Positions 28,012 through 36,932 are shown, numbered from the stretch's first letter. The stretch: DNA of 64,000 bases from Butyrivibrio sp. LC3010 (GCF_000424385.1 NZ_AUJU01000020.1:52382-116381), one strand, 5' to 3'. A program made the numbers and translations. Notes: generated from the letters alone by a model not told the origin.

Positions 28012-28266
28012 ATGCACGAGTATGACGATGCCGTACTAAATTGCTTTTTGGAGAATCAGGGACAGCTTTTTTCTGAGAATGTTGCCGAGAGCCCTGAAGA
28101 GGCCGAGGCTTTTCTTGAGGACTGCATGGCAGTAGTTGTTAATTCACCTGAGGAAGTAGAAGAGTACTTTGAAGAAGCAGGTCTTGATCCTGGGGATGGA
28201 GACGTTATGGAAGCTTCAGAAGTATTTGATGTAGGTGACGGAAGATATCTTATTGTTGAAGGATAA
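28012..28266 (+). CDS. Small acidic hypothetical protein
   Basis: 84 residues from the ATG at 28012, preceded by GGGAGAAAGAGAG; an in-frame ATG at 27979 lies upstream of that site. The protein is strongly acidic (SPEEAEAFLEDC, SPEEVEEYFEEAGLDPGD) with a compact C-terminal DVGDGRYLIVEG strand. I do not recognise the family. Position 52 bp after maf suggests co-transcription. It is followed immediately by a 23-bp tandem duplication. Confidence 0.7.
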   Translation: MHEYDDAVLNCFLENQGQLFSENVAESPEEAEAFLEDCMAVVVNSPEEVEEYFEEAGLDPGDGDVMEASEVFDVGDGRYLIVEG

Positions 28267-28273
28267 TGGCTGT

Positions 28274-28319
28274 GATTTGAGAAGAATCATAACAAGGATT
28301 TGATAAGAATCATGACAAT
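28274..28319. repeat. Two 23-bp tandem repeats after a stop codon
   Basis: GATTTGAGAAGAATCATAAC... (28274-28296) is repeated at 28297-28319 with two substitutions, beginning 7 bp after the stop of the small acidic protein gene. Confidence 0.85.
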
Positions 28320-28417
28320 AAACTTTATGCTTCATATTTTTATTTGAACAGAACACCAATGAGGTTTCCGTAGGTCTTTACTAATACTGGTGAAGTACTA
28401 CGAGTTAGCAGGTGCTT

Positions 28418-28831
28418 ATGAAATTTAAGTATTGCAGAATTCAGGGAAAAGAACTTGCGGCAAATACCAGAACCGGAAAGGGCATATTCAGTATGCTCAA
28501 TCAGATGGTGACAAATGGTGTTATGGATGAAGAAGATATTGGTCTTTTTAAGGAGATAGACTCCTGGTTTGCAGAAGAGCTTCCCTGGCCACCTCAGTGT
28601 AAAAGGCAGGAAAGTGTTATATGCTACTTTAAAATGGAAAACACCGAGATGATGATGAAGATGGTAAATCCGCTTCTGTGGCTGCTTGAGCGTTATAAGC
28701 ATCCATATTATGTGGTATATACCAATTTTCCCGGAGAGATAGTTTATGAGGACGAGTATCAGATTGTAGTAAAGGTCGATGAAAATGTAGTTATTGAAGA
28801 CCTTCAGTCTAACTGGTCTCCAGAGGATTAA
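28418..28831 (+). CDS. Conserved-looking hypothetical protein
   Basis: 137 residues from the ATG at 28418. It is soluble with no signal peptide and mixed helix and strand; striking segments are IDSWFAEELPWPPQC, VICYFKMEN, LLWLLERYKHPYYVVYTN and PGEIVYEDEYQIVV. The regular amino acid composition and codon use resemble neighbouring genes, and it is probably real. I cannot assign a function. A weak GCAGGTG-type site precedes the start. Confidence 0.7.
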   Translation: MKFKYCRIQGKELAANTRTGKGIFSMLNQMVTNGVMDEEDIGLFKEIDSWFAEELPWPPQCKRQESVICYFKMENTEMMMKMVNPLLWLLERYKHPYYVVYTNFPGEIVYEDEYQIVVKVDENVVIEDLQSNWSPED

Positions 28832-28939
28832 TCGAATTATTCGTAGCATGGTTTGTCTGCAGAAAGCTTTAAATAAATGCAAATAATCAGATTATTCTGA
28901 TTAAATAAAACTATGTAGTAAATAAAAGGGGGATTTGCT

Positions 28940-29380
28940 ATGGTAGGAATTGCACTTATTATTCTTGGAGTAGTTTTTTTATTTGCCGGATTGTATCACG
29001 TTTTTATAAAAACGCCGAGAACAAGGGCACAGTTTGAGCGAAGAACAGCAAAAACAAGTGGTACAATAAGTGATGTGATTGTCAAAACACACAGAACCAA
29101 AAAGAGAAACCGTCCGGGGTATAATGAGACACACACTTATAAGATATCCTGCAACTATACAGTTAACGGCAAGGATTATATACTTCACAATATACCTGCT
29201 GTTTCACAACCAACTGTGGGAGATGGAGTGGACATCTCATATAATCCTGAAGAACCGGATGATGCTCATGTTGATCAGTATACTGCAGATCCTGATGCGA
29301 ATAAAAAGGGCGGACTGATAATATTAGGATGTTCAGTTGTCATGATAGTATTAGGAGCAATAATCCAATTTGTCAAATAG
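28940..29380 (+). CDS. DUF3592-type membrane protein
   Basis: 146 residues with membrane segments at both ends (residues ~2-22 and 123-143) and a soluble central domain. The central sequence SGTISDVIVKTHRTKKRN, ISCNYTVNGKDY and VGDGVDISYNPEEPDDAHVD matches the DUF3592 pattern, an uncharacterised domain often found in secreted or membrane proteins of Gram-positive bacteria. GGGGG precedes the ATG, and a good terminator follows. Confidence 0.82.
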   Translation: MVGIALIILGVVFLFAGLYHVFIKTPRTRAQFERRTAKTSGTISDVIVKTHRTKKRNRPGYNETHTYKISCNYTVNGKDYILHNIPAVSQPTVGDGVDISYNPEEPDDAHVDQYTADPDANKKGGLIILGCSVVMIVLGAIIQFVK

Positions 29381-29388
29381 TAAAGTAA

Positions 29389-29426
29389 AACAGGGTAACG
29401 CCATATGATAATGGTATTACCCTGTT
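29389..29426 (+). terminator. Terminator after the DUF3592 gene
   Basis: AACAGGGTAA / TTACCCTGTT, a perfect 10-bp stem with further pairing inside (CCAT / ATGG), followed by ATTAGTTTTAG. Confidence 0.75.
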
Positions 29427-29446
29427 ATTAGTTTTAGTGGAAAACA

Positions 29447-29540
29447 TAGCGAGGCTTTATCAAGTCTGTTGGAGTTTGTTTCATAGTAAATCTTAGAGAG
29501 ACTTTATCGAGCCTGTTGTAGCTTGTTTCATAGGAAATCC
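29447..29540. repeat. Two 47-bp direct repeats between convergent genes (family A)
   Basis: Units at 29447 and 29494 share GAGRCTTTATCRAGYCTGTT and RGYTTGTTTCATAGKAAATC. Related sequence occurs at 49655-49740 and 61832-61873, each time between a plus-strand gene end and a minus-strand gene end. Confidence 0.8.
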
Positions 29541-29568
29541 CATAGGATTTCATGTCTTAAAGAAAAAC

Positions 29569-30375
29569 TCAAATATTATCAAGTATAATCGGTACAAGTC
29601 CGTCATGATTGTTATCAGATTTTGTTATAACATCAGCAACATCCTTAACCATTTCAACGGCGTTTAGCATTGCTACGCCGAGGCCTGCAGCTTCAATCAT
29701 GGAAATATCATTTTCCTCATCACCTGCTGCAATTGTGTTTTCAATAGGAATGCCAAGGTGATCGGCAAGTCTCTTAACCGCACTTCCTTTTCCTGCTTCG
29801 GAGTTGAAAATCTCAAGGTAATATTGATTGGAAAAAAGAAGAGTAAGTCTGTCGCCGGCCATTTCCATGACTGCATCCTTGAATCTTTCTATTTTAGCTC
29901 TGTCATGAAGCTCTATTCCTATGATTTTGCAGGGAACATCACTAAGAGCAGAACATATATCCTCTGTTATGATATATGGCGTTTTTATGACATGTCTGTA
30001 AAATTCCAGTTCATCATCCTCTGCAGGGCTTACAAGATGTGTATCATTGTATGTGTGACAATGGATACCATATTCTTTTGCAAGTGAGAAAATCTTAGGC
30101 ACAAGGTCGAAAGGGACTCCTGTTCTGTAAACATCTTTTTTGGCATCACAGTCGTAAATCTGTGAACCGTTATATGCAACCAGATAGCTTCCGGGGAAGA
30201 AGAGGTTATTTTCCCTTTGGGCAAACATTGCACTGTCCAATCCACGCCCTGTATTAATTGCAAAATGATTACCTGCAGCAGTGAATTTCACAAGCGCATC
30301 CATTGTAGCAGGAGACACCTTTTTGTCATTTGTTAATAGAGTTCCATCCAAATCTGTGAAAAAAAGCTTACTCAT
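29569..30375 (-). CDS. Cof-type HAD hydrolase
   Basis: 268 residues. Motif I FFTDLDGTLLTNDKK at the N-terminus, a C2-type cap, Lys in the KGSAVKRLADHLGI block and motif IV GDEENDISMIEAAG are all visible. Cof-family members dephosphorylate sugar phosphates, FMN or related metabolites; the substrate cannot be read from sequence. It starts one base after the stop of the NifX-FKBP fusion gene and is therefore translationally coupled to it. Confidence 0.93.
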   Translation of the reverse strand: MSKLFFTDLDGTLLTNDKKVSPATMDALVKFTAAGNHFAINTGRGLDSAMFAQRENNLFFPGSYLVAYNGSQIYDCDAKKDVYRTGVPFDLVPKIFSLAKEYGIHCHTYNDTHLVSPAEDDELEFYRHVIKTPYIITEDICSALSDVPCKIIGIELHDRAKIERFKDAVMEMAGDRLTLLFSNQYYLEIFNSEAGKGSAVKRLADHLGIPIENTIAAGDEENDISMIEAAGLGVAMLNAVEMVKDVADVITKSDNNHDGLVPIILDNI

Positions 30376-30376
30376 T

Positions 30377-31396
30377 TCAGACTACTTCCATAAGTTCAAT
30401 CTTAAAGTTCAATTCTTTTCCAGCCATCTCATGATTTGCATCAAGAGTTATTGTGCTGTCAGTTTTTTCAGTTACAACTACAGGAATCGGTCTTCCAAAC
30501 ATATCCTGAAGATATACCTGCTGACCTACTGTGAGGTCTTCAGAACCGGGGAGCTCAGAAATCTCGGTTGTCATGATGGCATTGGGATTTCTCTCGCCAT
30601 ATGCTTCAGAAGGATCAAGGTGGATTTCAATTGTTTCACCAACCTCCATATTTGCAACGGCAGCATCAAAACCGTGGATCATCATACCTGCTCCGCATAC
30701 AAATTCAAGAGGCTCGCCTCTGTCGTAGGAAGAATCAAACTGGGTACCATCATTAAATGTACCTACATAATGAGTACGGCAGGTTTTTCCAACATTTTTA
30801 CCTTCAATGGCAGGAGCAGAGTGGCAACCATGGCATCCGCCGCATCCGCCACCGCAGCCTTCCTCATCATCGCCGCATCCGCAAACTTCGTCATCGCCGC
30901 AATTACAGGATTCATTATCACCACAGTCGCAGGATTTTTCATCACTGTTACTATTGGCTGCATCATTTGCATCTGACTCGGAATTATGGCCACCGCAGGA
31001 ATGACCTTCACCATGACCTCCACAGGAGTGTCCATCCTCATGATCGTGACAGCTATGGCCTTCACCGTGATGGTTACAGTTGACACCGGTGCTTTCAAGT
31101 TCACCATTAAGATAAGCTGTTACGACTTCATCAGTATCTCCTGAAGCACCTGCAACAACCTCGATTCCGTTATCATTTAAAGCCTGCATAGCACCACCAC
31201 CGATGCCACCGCATATAAGAACATCAATTTCTTCACTTGCAAGAAGACCTGCCAAAGCGCCATGGCCCTGTCCATCAGAACCGATAACCTCTGATGATTT
31301 TACGTTGCCTTCTTCAACTTCATATATTTTAAACTGCTCGGAATGTCCAAAATGCTGGAACACTTCACCATTACTATATGTCACTGCTATTTTCAT
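30377..31396 (-). CDS. NifX-like domain, Cys/His-rich metal-binding linker and SlyD-type FKBP in one protein
   Basis: 339 residues. Residues 1-~105 match the dinitrogenase iron-molybdenum cofactor/NifX-like fold (MKIAVTYSNGEVFQHFGHSE, LICGGIGGGAMQALNDNGIE). Residues ~108-195 are packed with Cys and His (GHSCHDHEDGHSCGGH, CDCGDNESCNCGDD, CGGGCGGCHGCH), a likely binding site for several metal ions. Residues ~200-339 form an FKBP prolyl isomerase with a SlyD-like insert domain (THYVGTFNDGTQFDSSYDRG, PSEAYGERNP, ANHEMAGKELNF). SlyD itself is a nickel metallochaperone with a metal-rich tail; here the metal-rich part is internal. A metal chaperone or folding factor for a metalloprotein is inferred. 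Confidence 0.9.
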   Translation of the reverse strand: MKIAVTYSNGEVFQHFGHSEQFKIYEVEEGNVKSSEVIGSDGQGHGALAGLLASEEIDVLICGGIGGGAMQALNDNGIEVVAGASGDTDEVVTAYLNGELESTGVNCNHHGEGHSCHDHEDGHSCGGHGEGHSCGGHNSESDANDAANSNSDEKSCDCGDNESCNCGDDEVCGCGDDEEGCGGGCGGCHGCHSAPAIEGKNVGKTCRTHYVGTFNDGTQFDSSYDRGEPLEFVCGAGMMIHGFDAAVANMEVGETIEIHLDPSEAYGERNPNAIMTTEISELPGSEDLTVGQQVYLQDMFGRPIPVVVTEKTDSTITLDANHEMAGKELNFKIELMEVV

Positions 31397-31543
31397 AATT
31401 TCTTCCTTTCTGATAGTTCACAATTACAAGATATTAACATATTTGAAATGTTTAATCAAATTTGGTTTTTATTTGAACAGAGCATTTATAAGGTATTATA
31501 ATAATTCTAAACTGATAACCTTAATTCGAAAGAGAAAATGCTT

Positions 31544-32395
31544 ATGAAAATAGTTGATTTACATACTCATTCAACTGCTTCTGATGGAACCTATTCTCCC
31601 ACAGAGCTGGTAGATTATGCTGTTGAAAAGGGCTTGTCAGCCCTTGCTCTTACGGACCACGATACGGTATGGGGATTATCTGAAGCCATGGAGAGAGGAG
31701 AGATGTATCCTGATCTTGAGATTATTCCGGGCATCGAGTACTCCACAACCAGAAACGGGAAAAATGTTCATGTTGTTGGACTTTACATTGATTACCAGGA
31801 TAAGAAATATCAGGCTAGTCTGAAAGGATTTATTGATTCAAGAGTAAACAGAAACCGCAAGATGTGTGAGAAACTGACTGAAGCCGGTTTCCCTGTTACA
31901 TTTGAGGAATTGGTTGATATGAATCCTGGTGCTGTTATTACAAGAGCACACTTTGCGAAATTTCTTTATTCCAAAGGATATGTAAGTAGCGTGAAGGAGG
32001 CCTTTGACAGATATGTTGGAGACCACTGCCCATGCTATGTTCCCAGAGAAAAAATCACGCCGCAGATGGCGGTGGAGCAGATTTTATCTGCTAATGGTGT
32101 GCCTGTTCTGGCTCATCCGGTTTTGTATGGACTTGGAAAGGATGAGATGGATAAGCTTGTTCACGAGCTTAAGGACGTTGGACTTGTAGGTATTGAGGCA
32201 CTTTATGGCACGTATACTGCCCAGGATGAGCGGGATATAAAGGCCCTTGCAAAAAAGTATGACCTTCTGATCAGCGGTGGTTCTGATTTCCATGGTGCTA
32301 ATAAGCCGCACATTGATTTGGCTGTGGGCACCGGAAGAATGGTTGTACCAATGGAGGTGTTGGATAAAATCAAGGAATATGCGGGGAAGAACTAA
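31544..32395 (+). CDS. PHP-domain phosphoesterase
   Basis: 283 residues. It has the PHP metal-site motifs in order: DLHTHSTASDGTYSP, LALTDHDTVWGL, PGIEYSTTR, TRAHFAKFL, VLAHPVLYG and SGGSDFHGANKPH. Relatives hydrolyse 3',5'-bisphosphonucleotides or trim RNA 5' ends (RNase AM/YciV group). The start at 31544 follows GAAAGAGA at a suitable distance; an ATG six bases upstream is also possible. It is divergent from the FKBP fusion gene. Confidence 0.9.
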   Translation: MKIVDLHTHSTASDGTYSPTELVDYAVEKGLSALALTDHDTVWGLSEAMERGEMYPDLEIIPGIEYSTTRNGKNVHVVGLYIDYQDKKYQASLKGFIDSRVNRNRKMCEKLTEAGFPVTFEELVDMNPGAVITRAHFAKFLYSKGYVSSVKEAFDRYVGDHCPCYVPREKITPQMAVEQILSANGVPVLAHPVLYGLGKDEMDKLVHELKDVGLVGIEALYGTYTAQDERDIKALAKKYDLLISGGSDFHGANKPHIDLAVGTGRMVVPMEVLDKIKEYAGKN

Positions 32396-32507
32396 TCCTG
32401 AAAAAGCAAAGCCTGGCAATAAAAGTCAAAAATGAAATTAACAGAAATTGAAAGGTTTTTCAGTATTAGATTCTGGCAATAATAAGATAAAAATAAAATT
32501 CATAAAT

Positions 32508-32563
32508 GAGATTAGATAAATAAAATCAGATAAACAAAATTAGATAAATAGAATCAGATAAGA
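32508..32563. repeat. Four exact-period 14-bp tandem repeats upstream of the MFS gene
   Basis: Units begin at 32508, 32522, 32536 and 32550 and follow the consensus ARAATYAGATAAAY. The array ends about 78 bp before the MFS start, within likely promoter distance. Confidence 0.85.
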
Positions 32564-32641
32564 GGATAATTTTTGGATAAAGATTTGGGGCATATTTTTA
32601 TCCAGGGGATAGAAAAAAAGTTTTTTGGGGGAAAATCTATA

Positions 32642-34063
32642 ATGAAATTGAATTATAAGAGAACAATACTAATCGGATTGGCTTTCATGTCGATCTGTTC
32701 ATTCTGGCAATTCTACGATAACGAAATCCCAAAGATTTTGACATATCATTTTGGTCTCGGCGAGACCTGGACAGGCGCTATTATGGCACTTGACAATATT
32801 CTTGCTCTTTTCATGTTGCCTGTTTTTGGTTCCATTTCAGATAAAGTGGACACGAAAATAGGAAAAAGAATGCCTTTTATTCTTATTGGAACATTTGTTT
32901 CATCAGCACTGCTCATATTGCTTATATATGTTGCACATGTAAGCAGCAACCTGGCGCTTTTTATTGCAATTCTGTTTTTTCTTCTGTTATCAATGGGAAC
33001 CTACAGGTCACCTGCAGTTGCACTTATGCCTGAATTGACGCCTGCAGTCCACAGAAGTAAGGCTAATGCCATTATCAATTTAATGGGAACACTTGGGGCA
33101 GTATATACCCTGGTTATGATAAAGATGCTTCTTAAATCTGCTGAAAATGAAGCGGACACCAATTATATTCCGCTCATGCTGTCGCTTGTAATTTTTATGG
33201 TTCTTACAGTGATGATCCTCTTTATCACAATTCCTGAAAACAAGCTTATAACAAAGGTCAGAGAGGGAGTTGATGACTTTGATGGAGAGGGCGGAAGGCT
33301 AAATGACAATGATCATGAAAGGATAAAGGATTTAGCGTCTGTTGATGCAAGTGATTCTGATAGGGCTACAGTAAGTAATTCGGTCAGTGCCAGGATAAGT
33401 GATGCTGAAAAAAATACAGAAAGTAATTCCGTTAATGATGCAAAAGGCGATTTGCTTACAAAAGATGTTAAGAGAAGTATGCTCTTTCTTCTCCTCTCGG
33501 TATTTCTATGGTTTACGGCGTATAATGCTGTGACCACTGCCTTTTCAAGATATGTGGGTGAAGTCTGGGGACTTCGTAACGGAGCTTATGCCGATTGCCT
33601 TATGGTAGCAACTGTTGCCGCGGTACTGGCGTATCTTCCTATTGGTAATCTTTCAGCAAAAATAGGGCGAAAGCTTACAATTCTTATGGGTGTGGCTTTA
33701 ATGGTTTTGTGTTATCTTGCAGCTGCACTTATGCCTCAGTACAATCCGATAATGAATTTTTATTTTGGATTGATAGGAATTGGCTGGGCAGCGATTAATG
33801 TTAATTCATATCCAATGGTTGTTGAGATGGGCAGAAGCTCAGTAATAGGAAAATATACAGGTCTTTACTATACCTTTTCAATGGCAGCACAGGTATTTAC
33901 TCCTATTTTCTCAGGATTTCTGTTGGAACATGTGTCTTATAGAACATTGTTTCCTTATGCAGTGGTATTCTCAATGCTTGCATTTATTACCATGCTGATG
34001 GTCAGGCATGGGGATACTAAACCCTTAAAACGCAGGACACCTATTAAGGTTGAGAAAATCTGA
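32642..34063 (+). CDS. MFS transporter (sugar transporter-like)
   Basis: 473 residues from the ATG at 32642, chosen because GGGGGAAAA precedes it; an in-frame TTG lies 69 bp upstream. About twelve membrane helices; SDKVDTKIGKRMPFI between helices 2 and 3 is the major-facilitator loop motif, in the form seen in the SLC45/GPH-like sugar carriers (D-K-x-G-K-R-x-P). The long central loop (~205-280) is hydrophilic and rich in Asp/Ser/Asn. The substrate is unknown. It is a single gene, with a 14-bp tandem repeat array before it. Confidence 0.88.
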   Translation: MKLNYKRTILIGLAFMSICSFWQFYDNEIPKILTYHFGLGETWTGAIMALDNILALFMLPVFGSISDKVDTKIGKRMPFILIGTFVSSALLILLIYVAHVSSNLALFIAILFFLLLSMGTYRSPAVALMPELTPAVHRSKANAIINLMGTLGAVYTLVMIKMLLKSAENEADTNYIPLMLSLVIFMVLTVMILFITIPENKLITKVREGVDDFDGEGGRLNDNDHERIKDLASVDASDSDRATVSNSVSARISDAEKNTESNSVNDAKGDLLTKDVKRSMLFLLLSVFLWFTAYNAVTTAFSRYVGEVWGLRNGAYADCLMVATVAAVLAYLPIGNLSAKIGRKLTILMGVALMVLCYLAAALMPQYNPIMNFYFGLIGIGWAAINVNSYPMVVEMGRSSVIGKYTGLYYTFSMAAQVFTPIFSGFLLEHVSYRTLFPYAVVFSMLAFITMLMVRHGDTKPLKRRTPIKVEKI

Positions 34064-34218
34064 CGGATGAATTTCTGTGGTTCATTTCCTTTTTGATTAT
34101 AAAAAAGACATAGGATTCATCGTAAGATGAAGGCGGGATTTTGAATGTTTTTCCTTAATGCGTTCAAAAGTCATATTTCCACTTGTTTTCATTTATATTC
34201 GAAACTGTAACGTATAAA

Positions 34219-34260
34219 AAATACCCTCCTTACCGGTTTTGCTCGGTAAAGAGGGTATTT
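34219..34260. terminator. Bidirectional terminator between the MFS gene and purC
   Basis: AAATACCCTC / GAGGGTATTT with an inner TTACCG / CGGTAA stem. The minus strand continues TTTTTATACG, so it should end purC transcription well; it also serves the plus strand. Confidence 0.85.
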
Positions 34261-34266
34261 CAATAA

Positions 34267-34314
34267 TTATAATGTTTTTTCTATCAATAATTATAATGTT
34301 TTTCCTGTCAATAA
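34267..34314 (-). repeat. 24-bp tandem duplication of the purC 3' end including the stop
   Basis: The last eight codons of purC (LLTGKTL plus TAA, 34291-34314) are followed in frame by a second 24-bp copy (LLIEKTL plus TAA, 34267-34290) with two substitutions, and then by TTATTG, the start of a third. Confidence 0.9.
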
Positions 34315-35160
34315 TTCATATGCTTCTTCATATTTAGCAATTGTCTTATCGATTACATCTGAAGGAAGATTGTAGTCACAATCAGGATTAGCCTTGAGGT
34401 AATCTCTGACAAATTGCTTATCAAAGGAAGGTTGAGATTTTCCGGGCTCGTAACCTTCTACAGGCCAGAAACGGCTGCTGTCAGGTGTAAGCATCTCATC
34501 TGCAAGTACAACCTCGCCATTTTCATTAAGTCCAAACTCGAACTTGGTATCAGCGATGATGATTCCGCGTGTAAGAGCGTAATCTGCACACTTCTTATAA
34601 AGAGCTATAGTGTAATCGCGAAGTTTCTCTGCATATTCCTGACCATGTCCGGGGAAGTCTCTTTCAAGAACTTCTACAGATCTCTCGAAATCAATGTTCT
34701 CGTCATGATCACCGATTTCTGCTTTGGTAGAGGGGGTGTAGATAGGTTCAGGAAGCTTGTCACATTCCTTAAGCCCTTCAGGGAGCTTAATACCGCAGAC
34801 AGTTCCGTTCTCCTTATAACTATTCCAGCCGCTACCTGTAATATAGCCACGAACAATACATTCGATGGGAAGCATAGTAAGCTTTTTGCAGAGCATACTG
34901 TTACCGGTAAACTGTGGACTTCTGAAAAACTCAGGCATATCAGCTGTATCTGTGCTGATCATGTGGTTGTTAACAATATCTTTGGTATAGTCAAACCAGA
35001 ACTTTGACATCTGTGTGAGAACAGTACCTTTTTTCTCAACTTTGTTCTTGAGAATTACATCAAATGCGGAGATTCTGTCAGTTGCTACCATAATAAGTGC
35101 ATCACCAACATCATAAATCTCACGAACCTTACCTTCTTTTACCGGACTATATTCCTGCAT
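34291..35160 (-). CDS. purC: Phosphoribosylaminoimidazole-succinocarboxamide (SAICAR) synthase
   Basis: 289 residues. ATP-grasp-like enzyme joining CAIR and aspartate in purine synthesis. Hallmarks: [13 protein letters not shown] at the N-terminus, [34 protein letters not shown] and [33 protein letters not shown] split over the C-terminal half. It is the longer bacterial/yeast-like version rather than the ~240-residue form. It stands apart from other pur genes. Its final codons are duplicated downstream. Confidence 0.96.
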   Translation of the reverse strand: MQEYSPVKEGKVREIYDVGDALIMVATDRISAFDVILKNKVEKKGTVLTQMSKFWFDYTKDIVNNHMISTDTADMPEFFRSPQFTGNSMLCKKLTMLPIECIVRGYITGSGWNSYKENGTVCGIKLPEGLKECDKLPEPIYTPSTKAEIGDHDENIDFERSVEVLERDFPGHGQEYAEKLRDYTIALYKKCADYALTRGIIIADTKFEFGLNENGEVVLADEMLTPDSSRFWPVEGYEPGKSQPSFDKQFVRDYLKANPDCDYNLPSDVIDKTIAKYEEAYELLTGKTL

Positions 35161-35240
35161 AATTATCCTCCCTTTGGCTTTAACTGTGATTTACAATTTA
35201 ATGATTTATGAATGATAATGAAAATCTTTCATAAATCTTT

Positions 35241-35277
35241 AGATTCCTGAACGCATATTATGTGTGTTCAGGAATCT
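35241..35277. terminator. Hairpin between purC and the ABC-F gene
   Basis: AGATTCCTGAAC / GTTCAGGAATCT, a perfect 12-bp stem with a 13-nt loop, 15 bp after the ABC-F stop on the minus strand. No long T tract follows, so termination efficiency is uncertain. Confidence 0.6.
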
Positions 35278-35291
35278 TAGATAAAATGATA

Positions 35292-36932
35292 TTAATCATC
35301 ATTATCTTCATCTTCATTAGTACTGTATACAGTACGCTTTCTTGCCATAGCATCACTTTCAAGATACTCATCGTAAGTAGAGCGCTTGTCGATAAGTGAG
35401 CCGTCAGGCAGGATCTCCATTATTCTGTTAGCTGTTGTCTGAACAACCTGGTGATCACGGCAGGCAAATAGCTCAACGCCGGGGAACTTGATCATACCCT
35501 GGTTAAGTGCCGTGATTGATTCCATATCAAGGTGGTTTGTGGGCTCATCGAAGATAAGGCAGTTGGCACCGCTAATCATCATCTTACTGAGCATACATCT
35601 TACTTTTTCACCACCGGAGAGGACTTTGACCTTTTTAACACCATCCTCACCTGCAAAGAGCATACGGCCAAGGAATCCGCGGACATAAGTTACATCCTTT
35701 ATTTCAGAATATCCTGTGAGCCATTCTGTGATTGTATAGTCATTATCAAATTCTTTAGTGTTGTCCTTGGGGAAGTAAGCCTGTGATGTTGTTACGCCCC
35801 ATTTGTATGTTCCCTCATCAGGCTCAATTTCACCTGTAAGTATCTGGAACAGAGTGGTTTTTGCAAGCTCATTACCGCCTACAAATGCGATTTTGTCATC
35901 ATGCTGGACAACAAAAGAAATGTTATCAAGAACTTTTTCACCATTAATAGTCTTGCTGATGCCATCTACTGTAAGGACTTCATTACCGATTTCTCTGTCA
36001 GGTCTGAAGTCGATGTAAGGATATTTCCTTGATGAAGGCTTAATGGTATCAAGCTCGATTTTTTCAAGGGCCTTCTTACGGGAAGTAGCCTGCTTACTCT
36101 TACTTGCGTTAGCAGAGAAACGAGCGATGAACTCCTTCAATTCCTTGATCTGTTCTTCCTTCTTCTTGTTGGCTTCCTTCATCTGACGGATCATCAGCTG
36201 TGATGACTCATACCAGAAGTCGTAGTTTCCGGCATAAAGCTGCATTTTGCCATAATCGATATCAGCAATATGTGTACATACTTTATTCAGGAAGTAACGA
36301 TCGTGGGATACGACGATGACTGTATTCTCAAAGTTAATGAGGAATTCCTCAAGCCATGCAATAGCGTCCATGTCAAGGTGGTTGGTAGGCTCGTCCAGAA
36401 GAAGAATATCCGGATTACCGAAAAGTGCTCTTGCAAGAAGTACCTTAACCTTCTGATTACCGTCAAGCTCCTTCATAAACTTGTAGTGAAGATCGGTATC
36501 AATACCAAGACCATTAAGAAGGCTCTCGGCATCTGACTCAGCTTCCCATCCGTTCATCTCTGCGAACTCGCCTTCAAGCTCGCTGGCGCGGATACCATCT
36601 TCATCAGTAAAATCTTCTTTTGCGTAAATAGCATCCTTTTCCTTCATTATTTCGTAGAGGCGGGCATTACCCATGATGACAGTATCAAGTACTGTGAACT
36701 CATCATATTTAAAGTGATCCTGCTCAAGGAAGGAGAGACGCTGACCGGGAGTTATTACTACATCGCCGTTTGTGGTCTCAAGTCTGCCGGATAATATCTT
36801 AAGAAAAGTTGATTTTCCGGCGCCGTTGGCACCGATGATACCGTAACAGTTACCCTCGGTAAATTTTATATTTACATCTTCAAACAGAGCCTTTTTTCCG
36901 ACTCTTAATGTGACATTGTTTGCACTTATCAT
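35292..36932 (-). CDS. ABC-F family ribosome-associated ATPase
   Basis: 546 residues from the ATG at 36932 (MISANNVTLRVGKKALF), which follows GGAGGA; a further in-frame ATG upstream at 37013 is unlikely. Two ABC cassettes and no membrane helices: Walker A GANGAGKST and DEPTNHLDMDAI in the first, LSGGEKVRCML and DEPTNHLDMESI in the second, with a charged linker between (KKKEEQIKELKEFIARFS). The first signature is LDGNQKVKVLLA instead of LSGGQ, and the second Walker A is GGNELAKTT. ABC-F proteins act on the ribosomal E site in translation or antibiotic protection; EttA/YbiT-like housekeeping is likeliest. Confidence 0.92.
   Translation of the reverse strand: MISANNVTLRVGKKALFEDVNIKFTEGNCYGIIGANGAGKSTFLKILSGRLETTNGDVVITPGQRLSFLEQDHFKYDEFTVLDTVIMGNARLYEIMKEKDAIYAKEDFTDEDGIRASELEGEFAEMNGWEAESDAESLLNGLGIDTDLHYKFMKELDGNQKVKVLLARALFGNPDILLLDEPTNHLDMDAIAWLEEFLINFENTVIVVSHDRYFLNKVCTHIADIDYGKMQLYAGNYDFWYESSQLMIRQMKEANKKKEEQIKELKEFIARFSANASKSKQATSRKKALEKIELDTIKPSSRKYPYIDFRPDREIGNEVLTVDGISKTINGEKVLDNISFVVQHDDKIAFVGGNELAKTTLFQILTGEIEPDEGTYKWGVTTSQAYFPKDNTKEFDNDYTITEWLTGYSEIKDVTYVRGFLGRMLFAGEDGVKKVKVLSGGEKVRCMLSKMMISGANCLIFDEPTNHLDMESITALNQGMIKFPGVELFACRDHQVVQTTANRIMEILPDGSLIDKRSTYDEYLESDAMARKRTVYSTNEDEDNDD

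Noticed and set aside
30281..30976. 231-residue plus-strand frame opposite the HAD and FKBP fusion genes
   Set aside because: It spans the junction of two well-supported genes; the hydrophobic alanine/threonine run comes from reading Cys/His/Gly codons in reverse.
32508..32563. CRISPR array
   Set aside because: The 14-bp units are directly adjacent with no spacers, and no cas genes are present.
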